Positions 32,201 through 38,339 of a stretch of 38,339 bases of DNA are shown in pieces. Within the stretch, counting starts at the first letter, position 1; the number at the start of each line of letters is the position of its first letter. The translations under genes and the position numbers were made by a program. The DNA comes from Bacteroidetes bacterium UBA6161 (GTDB lineage Bacteria; Bacteroidota; Bacteroidia; NS11-12g; UBA955). Under the pieces are notes generated by a model. The model saw only the letters and a program-made list of their open reading frames with translations. It made no database searches and was not told the DNA's origin. The stretch is taken from positions 1-38,339 of the forward strand of contig DIUJ01000015.1 of the NCBI GenBank assembly GCA_002422315.1. Direction: 5' to 3'.

Positions 32201-35200
32201 AATAGGAATCATTAATTTCTTTTGCACTTGCCCTCTTTCTTTCTTTTACTTCAAATTCTTCGATGAGTTCTTCTAAATACTTATCTAATTTGTCAGGGTT
32301 TTCGAAACGGATAGACGACTTAATGTTAATTCCTTTGTTTACAAATGTACCATCTTTGGTTTCTACCGCTACAAAGGCTAATTTTCTGTAATCTTTGGGG
32401 CTGAAATTATATTTATCTGCTGCACTTTTGCTTATAAAACCATTTACCTGATAAATAAAATACTGATAGTCTTTGCCTTTTATAGATTGCTGTCCATTTT
32501 TAATAAGTTTAAAAGTATCTTTTTCGAAATCGTAGGCAGAACCATAGTATGAGTAGCCCCCACCTGAATTGTTCAAGCTAAGTTTCGCAAGATTTTCTGT
32601 AGCCAATAATTCCTTTGGGATTTGAGAATTGGCATTAAGGGGTTCTAACATTTCGTAAAGTTTCAGGGTATAGTTAACGTTTTTAGCTATTGCTTTAATT
32701 TCGTTGTTATCTACGGGCAATTTGTTTTCTAATCTATACTTCACCATGTAAATCTTATCTATATCCGAACGAATATTTGCTTCATATTCTTTTATAATCT
32801 TACCCACCATAGGGTCGTAGGCATGGGGTAAGAGTAATTTGTATTTTTGGACCAAGGTCCAATTAGGATACATGGTAGGATTGTTTGATTTTTTTTCTTC
32901 TAAGGCTTCTTTTTTATCTTCTTCTAATTGTTTTTTCTGTTCGATTGCAAGCTGTCTTTTTAAAACAGTTCCGGCTTCGTCTTTGAGTTTATGTAAAAAC
33001 CCGGCATAAAAACCAGCATCTACCACGCTGCTATCAAGCATGCGAGCAAGGTCGTAAAAAATCATAGATTTGTATTCTTCTACATGGTCAAATTCAAACA
33101 TTTTAGGATACAGATTTTTCCAAAGCCCCATGCTGTCCATTCTTAGAGGAGACAGAACAAACCTGTCGTTTTCCATAATAAAAGGCAGGTCCTTATCCAT
33201 AATTTCCTTAAGGGCTTCAACCGCTTCTTTGTTTTGTTGAGCACAAATAATTCCAATTGCTCCAAGTTGTACAGGATAATTGTTAGGATTTGTAAAATAC
33301 ATGTTTTTAGCAAAAGTGGTTAAAGCGGGATGTTTTACTTTTTGCAATAACTTTACAATATGTGCCTTTAAATAAGGCTTGTTGTTATTTAGTTTGTCGA
33401 AATTTTCAATAATTCCGATGGCTTGTAATGCATGTGAACTATCTAGTTTTATGTTAGCCAAAGCCTCCATTGCTCTTTTATTTGCGGAAGAATCTGTTCC
33501 AAAAAGGTCGTTTAAAAATAATTTTCCTTTGTTGTCAAAAATAGAACTTCCAAAAAGAGTGTCCTTGGGTGTAAAATTTTCATAAAAAGCATTTAAGTAA
33601 GGAGAAGTAGGGAAAATTGTATCCACTAAACTTTTCACAAAATACATAGCATCTCCTTCTTTTTTAAGCATAAGCATTAGTTTTACGGCTCTAACAGTAG
33701 CGGTATCCGTAAGCATTAGGTCCAATACGTAGTGGCCATTTTTCACATAAGCCTTCTTAGATTTCAGAAGCATTGAGTTGTCTATTGTTTGCTCTCTGAT
33801 GGTTTCATCCCAAAGCGAATCTATATTGTCGTAATGTTTGTAATAGTTAAATTTATAAAAACTCACTCTAATTCTTTCTCCGCTTTCTGACTTAAACAAG
33901 GAAGATTCAGAATAGCTTTCATGTTCTTTGGGTTTATCATATTTATAAGGAATTCTTGTTTCACTTTCTGCAACCTGTTTAGAAGTAAGCGTGCTAAAAA
34001 ACAAAACCGTATCTGTATAGGATTCGTAAGGTGCGAAATTTTTAGTTTCCAAAACTTTGAAAGAGTTAAAGAATTTTTTGGCTGCTTCTTTATCTTTTTT
34101 AGGCTGTACCAACATCAAATAATAATTCCCCCCTTGGATTACAATTCTCGCTTCTAGTTTCTGTCCTTCCTTGTTGGTCATTACAAAGTCTATGGCAGGC
34201 AATTTTTGACTTGTTTGAACTAAGGCGCTTTTGCCCAAATCCATATTGTATTTTTTAGCTATTTTTTTTGCAAATCGTTGCAACTCAAAAGCATCTTCTT
34301 CTAAATAAGACACATCCATAAGGCTGACTTTGTTTAAGTAGAAAAATGCATCTGTTTTAGGGTCTATGGCTTGATAAGTAGGGCTATTGTATGCCGCAGC
34401 TATAGGCGAAATATTATCTAATACCATAGCCGGTGGCAACATTACTGAAAACCCACCATACACATGATTTACTTCTTTCCAAGGTTCTTTTTTATCAAAT
34501 TTTTCGTGAAATACCAAGCTATTAAATACCGTATCGGACCACATATTTGCAAAGTCACCTTTGCCTCCAACTTTGAAAATTAAGATTTCAAAAGGGGTGG
34601 CAAAAATCTGAAAATGTTGGTAGTCGCCAGTTTTAGTTTTATTTTTTATTTCTATTCCTTTGTATTCCCCATTTTGTATGTTTTTTTTGCTCAATATAGT
34701 ACCTGGAATATTTTCAAACAGAACAGAGTCTACTTTTTTAAGAATTTCCGAAGTGCTCATATTTTTCATAAAAGCAAAAGTGTTCAATTTGTTAATGGAA
34801 ACAAAAGAGCCATTGGTCATTTCAGAACACAAATAACTTTTGCCATTGTAGGGGATTTCGTAAAGTGGAGCTGGAAGCAAGAGCGAAAACTGATTATCTG
34901 GAGATTTTACCATACTAAAATCCAAGTTTGTTCTTAAAGAATCATACCTGTTTTTTTGTTGGGTAGCAAACTCAGTTTTTGTAAAAGTTACGGGCCTTAC
35001 ATGGTAGCCTCTTTCTCTAAGCATTTGTATCATACCATATTGCCCAGGCAAATGAGCGGCTCCCACACCAGTAAACACACTGTTGTTTTTCATTAATACT
35101 TCCAAGCTATCTACCATTTTGCGGTTTCGTTCATCAATAAACCATTTTCTAAAAAAATCACTTTGGTAATAACTACTCAATTCGTGCATTAAATCTAAAT

Positions 35201-35879
35201 CTTGTTTGCGGTAAGCATCTTCGAACAAAGTACCCAAGTCTTTTTGTTTGAGCATATCTTCCAACCAAACTGGAATTACTTTTTCATTTTTCCTATCTCT
35301 TCTTTCAGAGTAAGCCATTCGCCTTAAATCTGAAGTATACTCCATATCTTCTAGTCCCAATACTGGTCTTTTTGTTTTGGCCCCAGCCATGTAAATAAAC
35401 ATATCCAAATAGGTATCCTCTTCAAAATCTGTCATGTATGGATTGTTTCTAAACTGCAAAGAATTAATCATGTTGTCTCTGCTGGAAATCATATCTCCTA
35501 TCATCTCATTTTCAGGAACTTTTAAATCAAATGCACGTTGATAAAAACCTTTGGCAGCGTATGTATTTGCAGGATAATTACCAAAATAATCTGTAGCATA
35601 TTTCAAGTTCATTATTTCCTTTAGCCACGTAGTGGGGTCGCTTTCTAGGGCTATCTTATCGGCATTGTTCAAAGCTATAAAAAAGCTATCGCTAAGGTTA
35701 AAAGCCAATTTGCGACTCACATGCATAGTACCATACAAATAGGAGACTTTGCCTTTGTTTAGAGGATTTGAAATCTCCCACATAAGCGATTGGTAATCTT
35801 TACCAGGCTGTGCTTGCGAGGTATTACACCACAAGAGGATAACTAATCCCAAGATCCAATTTATTTTTATTTTATTCAT
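32181..35879 (-). CDS. Very large TraB/GumN-domain secreted protein
   Basis: 1232 residues from the ATG at 35879. The signal peptide is about 1-24 (INWILGLVILLWCNTSQAQ). A TraB/GumN domain covers about 30-310: SYLYGTMHVSRKLAF, ADKIALESDP, and VFTGVGAAHLPGQYGMIQML. Typical family members stop near 300 residues. Beyond, two related beta-rich modules begin FSLLLPAPLYEI and FSVMLPPAMVL (each followed by KFFNSFKV or similar), then a helical, HEAT-like stretch (about 760-1000) with ALANIKLDSSHALQAI and KHPALTTFAKNM. Function is unknown; TraB/GumN proteins are proposed metalloproteases. Confidence 0.8.
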   Translation of the reverse strand: MNKIKINWILGLVILLWCNTSQAQPGKDYQSLMWEISNPLNKGKVSYLYGTMHVSRKLAFNLSDSFFIALNNADKIALESDPTTWLKEIMNLKYATDYFGNYPANTYAAKGFYQRAFDLKVPENEMIGDMISSRDNMINSLQFRNNPYMTDFEEDTYLDMFIYMAGAKTKRPVLGLEDMEYTSDLRRMAYSERRDRKNEKVIPVWLEDMLKQKDLGTLFEDAYRKQDLDLMHELSSYYQSDFFRKWFIDERNRKMVDSLEVLMKNNSVFTGVGAAHLPGQYGMIQMLRERGYHVRPVTFTKTEFATQQKNRYDSLRTNLDFSMVKSPDNQFSLLLPAPLYEIPYNGKSYLCSEMTNGSFVSINKLNTFAFMKNMSTSEILKKVDSVLFENIPGTILSKKNIQNGEYKGIEIKNKTKTGDYQHFQIFATPFEILIFKVGGKGDFANMWSDTVFNSLVFHEKFDKKEPWKEVNHVYGGFSVMLPPAMVLDNISPIAAAYNSPTYQAIDPKTDAFFYLNKVSLMDVSYLEEDAFELQRFAKKIAKKYNMDLGKSALVQTSQKLPAIDFVMTNKEGQKLEARIVIQGGNYYLMLVQPKKDKEAAKKFFNSFKVLETKNFAPYESYTDTVLFFSTLTSKQVAESETRIPYKYDKPKEHESYSESSLFKSESGERIRVSFYKFNYYKHYDNIDSLWDETIREQTIDNSMLLKSKKAYVKNGHYVLDLMLTDTATVRAVKLMLMLKKEGDAMYFVKSLVDTIFPTSPYLNAFYENFTPKDTLFGSSIFDNKGKLFLNDLFGTDSSANKRAMEALANIKLDSSHALQAIGIIENFDKLNNNKPYLKAHIVKLLQKVKHPALTTFAKNMYFTNPNNYPVQLGAIGIICAQQNKEAVEALKEIMDKDLPFIMENDRFVLSPLRMDSMGLWKNLYPKMFEFDHVEEYKSMIFYDLARMLDSSVVDAGFYAGFLHKLKDEAGTVLKRQLAIEQKKQLEEDKKEALEEKKSNNPTMYPNWTLVQKYKLLLPHAYDPMVGKIIKEYEANIRSDIDKIYMVKYRLENKLPVDNNEIKAIAKNVNYTLKLYEMLEPLNANSQIPKELLATENLAKLSLNNSGGGYSYYGSAYDFEKDTFKLIKNGQQSIKGKDYQYFIYQVNGFISKSAADKYNFSPKDYRKLAFVAVETKDGTFVNKGINIKSSIRFENPDKLDKYLEELIEEFEVKERKRASAKEINDSYYDEDSW

Positions 35880-36073
35880 GGTAAATGTAGTTGGTTTGGT
35901 TCGCAATATATTGATTTAAAATTTATTTATCCAAATTAAGCAAACGAAATATCTGTTTAGTTTATTCTTTTTTAAGCTATGATTTAAAAGAAAATTTTTT
36001 GGCATAAAAAATACTTGTGCTATTAAGTGGCATAAAAACCTGAATATTTGAATAGTTAAACTATGGAATGCAC

Positions 36074-36104
36074 TTGCACAGCTTACTTGTTTTAAATACC
36101 TTTG
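36074..36104 (+). promoter_or_regulatory. Promoter TTG-N20-TACCTTTG directly before the CBS gene
   Basis: TTG at 36074-36076, 20-nt spacer, then TACCTTTG (36097-36104). The box ends 6 nt before the ATG at 36111, so the transcript would have almost no leader. Confidence 0.6.
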
Positions 36105-36110
36105 CATGCA

Positions 36111-37481
36111 ATGAATTTTCACCAAAACATACTAGGGACTATTGGCAATACTCCTCTGGTAAAACTAAATAAAATTGTAGAGGGTGTTCCAGCTTTGGTA
36201 TTAGCAAAAATAGAAACTACCAACCCAGGGAACTCTATAAAAGACAGAATGGCTCTTAAAATTATAGAAGATGCAGAAAAAAGCGGCTTGTTAAAACCTG
36301 GAGGAACAATAGTAGAAGGAACGAGCGGAAATACAGGAATGGGGTTGGCAATTGCAGGTGTGATTAAGGGTTATAAATGTATTTTTGTAACTACAGACAA
36401 ACAAAGTAAAGAGAAAGTAGATTTGCTTAAGGCAGTGGGTTCGGAAGTGATAGTATGCCCAACAAATGTAGAGGCCAAAGACCCTCGCTCCTATTATTCT
36501 GTATCGAAAAGACTTAGTGAAGAAATCCCCGGTGCTTTTTATGCAAACCAATACAATAACCTGAGCAATAGAAATGCACACTATGAGACAACTGGCCCAG
36601 AAATTTGGGAACAAACAGAAGGTAAAATTACTCATTTGGTAGTAGGCGTAGGCACTGGAGGTACAATTTCTGGCACCGGTAAATATTTAAAAGAAAAAAA
36701 TCCCAACATTAAACTTTGGGGCATAGACACCTATGGCTCTGTTTTAAAAAAATACCACGAAACAGGCATTTTTGACGAAGCTGAAATTCACCCATATATT
36801 ACAGAAGGAATAGGGGAAGATATCTTGCCTGAAAACATAAATTTCCCAATTATTGACCATTTTGAAAAAGTAACGGATAAAGATGGACTAGTTTACCAAA
36901 GAAGACTTGCAAGAGAAGAAGGAATACTTGCAGGAAACTCCGCAGGTAGTGCTGTTGCTGGGATTATACAAATGAAAGATATGCTAAAACCAGAGGATGT
37001 AGTGGTAGTAATTTTCCATGACCATGCTACACGATACATAGGAAAGGCTTTCAATGATGAATGGATGAAAGAAAGAGGATTTATTCAATCTGAAAAACCG
37101 AGTACAGCCTTAGATTTGATTTCCTCACACAGCCATTTAAAACTTTTAACTGTTCAAGAGGATGCATTATTGGAAGAAGCCCTGGCTTTAATGAGTAAAT
37201 ACAATGTTTCTCAAATCCCTGTAGTTGGTTCAGAAAACGAGTTTAAAGGCTCTTTAAATGACAATAAAATACTTGCTCTTTTACTAAACGACAACAATGC
37301 AAAATCGAAAAAAGTTAAAGACGTAATGCAGGCTCCTTTCCCATTTGTGAATTTTAGCGATAGTGTAGAAAAAGTTACAAGCTTGATTAACAAAGACAAC
37401 AATGCAGTACTGGTAAAAGACCTTAGCGGAATAGTGCATATCATAACAAAATATGACATTATAAATTCTATTTCTTTATAA
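36111..37481 (+). CDS. PLP-dependent cystathionine beta-synthase-like enzyme with CBS pair
   Basis: 456 residues; the ATG at 36111 was chosen because the earlier in-frame TTG lies in the promoter. The fold-type II PLP domain (about 1-320) shows the Schiff-base lysine in NPGNSIKDRMALK, phosphate and cofactor loops EGTSGNTGMGLA and VGVGTGGTISGTGKYLK, and LAGNSAGSAV. A C-terminal CBS-domain pair (about 335-456; KLLTVQEDALLEEALALM, VSQIPVV, IITKYDIINSI) is typical of cystathionine beta-synthase and would allow nucleotide or SAM-type regulation. Cysteine synthase is the alternative, but the CBS pair favours CBS. The next gene starts 9 nt later. Confidence 0.88.
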   Translation: MNFHQNILGTIGNTPLVKLNKIVEGVPALVLAKIETTNPGNSIKDRMALKIIEDAEKSGLLKPGGTIVEGTSGNTGMGLAIAGVIKGYKCIFVTTDKQSKEKVDLLKAVGSEVIVCPTNVEAKDPRSYYSVSKRLSEEIPGAFYANQYNNLSNRNAHYETTGPEIWEQTEGKITHLVVGVGTGGTISGTGKYLKEKNPNIKLWGIDTYGSVLKKYHETGIFDEAEIHPYITEGIGEDILPENINFPIIDHFEKVTDKDGLVYQRRLAREEGILAGNSAGSAVAGIIQMKDMLKPEDVVVVIFHDHATRYIGKAFNDEWMKERGFIQSEKPSTALDLISSHSHLKLLTVQEDALLEEALALMSKYNVSQIPVVGSENEFKGSLNDNKILALLLNDNNAKSKKVKDVMQAPFPFVNFSDSVEKVTSLINKDNNAVLVKDLSGIVHIITKYDIINSISL

Positions 37482-37490
37482 AAGAAGAGG

Positions 37491-38276
37491 ATGTCTATAA
37501 TCTACGACCAAATAGGAAGAAGTATAGAGATAAACAAACCCATACAAAGAATAGTTTGTGTGGTCCCTTCGCTCACAGAACTACTTTATGACTTAGGATT
37601 AGGTTCTAAGATTGTTGGACAAACTAAATTTTGCCTACATCCTAAAAGCGAATTTAAAAACGCCACCAAAATTGGCGGAACTAAAACCATACAAATAGAT
37701 AAAGTAAAAAACTTAAAACCAGATTTTGTTTTAGCTAATAAAGAAGAAAATACCCAAGATCAAATAGAAGAAATAGCCTCCTTCTGCACTGTGTATGTTT
37801 CTGATATAAAAACAATTGACGATACATTGAGTTTGATTATTGAATTAGGCAAAATACTTCAAGTAGAAGAAAAAGCATTTCAAATACATAGTGTAATTAA
37901 AAACGATTTCGAGTCTATTCCAACAATGCCACCCTTGCGATGTGTATATGCAATATGGTATAACCCATGGATGTTTGCAGGTAAAGACACATTTATAAGC
38001 CATCTTTTAAATACAGTAAATGTACAAAATGTAGTATCTGTAAATAGATACCCTAGCCTAAGTTTGGAAGAAATAAAAGAATTAAATCCTGATATAATTT
38101 TCCTGTCAAGTGAGCCTTACCCGTTTAAAGAAAAACATATTTTAGAGTTAAAAGAGGTTTTTAAAAGTACAAAAATAAAACTAGTAGATGGAGAGCTTCT
38201 TAGCTGGTACGGGTCTAGATTAATGTATTCGAAAGAATACTTAATACAACTTAGGGCAAGTATTGGCAATAACTAA
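37491..38276 (+). CDS. BtuF/FepB-type helical-backbone metal/cobalamin binding protein
   Basis: 261 residues. IQRIVCVVPSLTELLYDLGL near 20-38, GQTKFCLHPKSEF, KNLKPDFVLANKEENTQDQI, AIWYNPWMFAGKDTFISHLL and LNPDIIFLSSEPYPF match the periplasmic-binding (helical backbone metal receptor) family, which binds B12, haem or siderophores for ABC importers. It starts MSIIYDQIGRSIEINKP, with no signal peptide or lipobox, and no ABC permease is adjacent, so either it is cytosolic or the true transport partners lie elsewhere. The position 9 nt after the CBS gene implies a shared transcript. Confidence 0.8.
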   Translation: MSIIYDQIGRSIEINKPIQRIVCVVPSLTELLYDLGLGSKIVGQTKFCLHPKSEFKNATKIGGTKTIQIDKVKNLKPDFVLANKEENTQDQIEEIASFCTVYVSDIKTIDDTLSLIIELGKILQVEEKAFQIHSVIKNDFESIPTMPPLRCVYAIWYNPWMFAGKDTFISHLLNTVNVQNVVSVNRYPSLSLEEIKELNPDIIFLSSEPYPFKEKHILELKEVFKSTKIKLVDGELLSWYGSRLMYSKEYLIQLRASIGNN

Positions 38277-38339
38277 ACAACCTTGTTCTGAACTTCTGCT
38301 CAGAGTAGCAAAGATTTTAAACCCAAATTCAGCATTAGA
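38277..38339. other. Window end, no recognisable feature
   Basis: Only 63 nt remain after the binding-protein stop; nothing can be supported here. Confidence 0.3.

Overview
The window is AT-rich chromosomal DNA from a member of the Bacteroidota. The evidence is two secreted proteins with Por/type IX (T9SS) C-terminal sorting domains, an HU/SPOR fusion protein, an Omp28-type lipoprotein, DUF4783 and DUF2490 proteins, and repeated use of the TAnnTTTG promoter -7 element typical of this phylum. Class or genus cannot be fixed from the sequence alone. Most of the window is ordinary housekeeping sequence with short operons; the unusual material is in three repeat-rich islands.

Layout. 1-716: low-complexity dispersed repeats, then a secreted alpha/beta hydrolase with a T9SS tail (717-1922) and an orphan four-helix membrane protein (2360-2959). 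3174-5635: menaquinone genes menD-menB (minus strand). 5945-6028: tRNA-Leu(GAG), followed by a thioredoxin-fold protein. 6572-8229: a DUF2490 and MORN-repeat gene pair. 8318-10050: a neurotransmitter:sodium symporter family transporter and its overlapping 47-residue small subunit. 10277-12410: gpsA and a FAD-dependent oxidoreductase. 12427-15055: a flavin-reductase-like protein, a glycosyltransferase and an LpxH-like phosphoesterase.

15339-16726 is the first island: a GIY-YIG protein, three ~90-bp REP-like units, a REP-associated transposase (RAYT) gene, and three more 90-bp units in the opposite orientation. 16761-23242 is a minus-strand operon-like run: outer-membrane barrel, HU/SPOR protein, ExbB, ExbD, TonB-like protein, FolC and RNase HI. 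It probably joins an energised envelope system to two housekeeping enzymes. recA (23426-24433) is divergent from it.

24434-25895 is the second island: a 350-bp unit repeated in tandem, carrying the same REP hairpins found around the RAYT, framed by a diverged ~120-bp direct repeat and followed by a 16-bp perfect inverted repeat. 25896-30923: a spermidine-synthase-like methyltransferase, a T9SS-secreted protein, an Omp28-type lipoprotein, nadC, a DUF4783 protein and a HAD nucleotidase. 30905-31640 is the third island: a four-helix-bundle gene inside TTTAGATT/CTGAATTCTGAAAT repeats. 31685-35879: a very large TraB/GumN-domain protein and a small unknown protein. 36111-38276: a cystathionine-beta-synthase-like enzyme and a signal-less metal/cobalamin-type binding protein.

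The strongest candidate for something worth following up is the RAYT with its inverted REP arrays, because the same hairpin family recurs about 9 kb away inside a recent tandem duplication.
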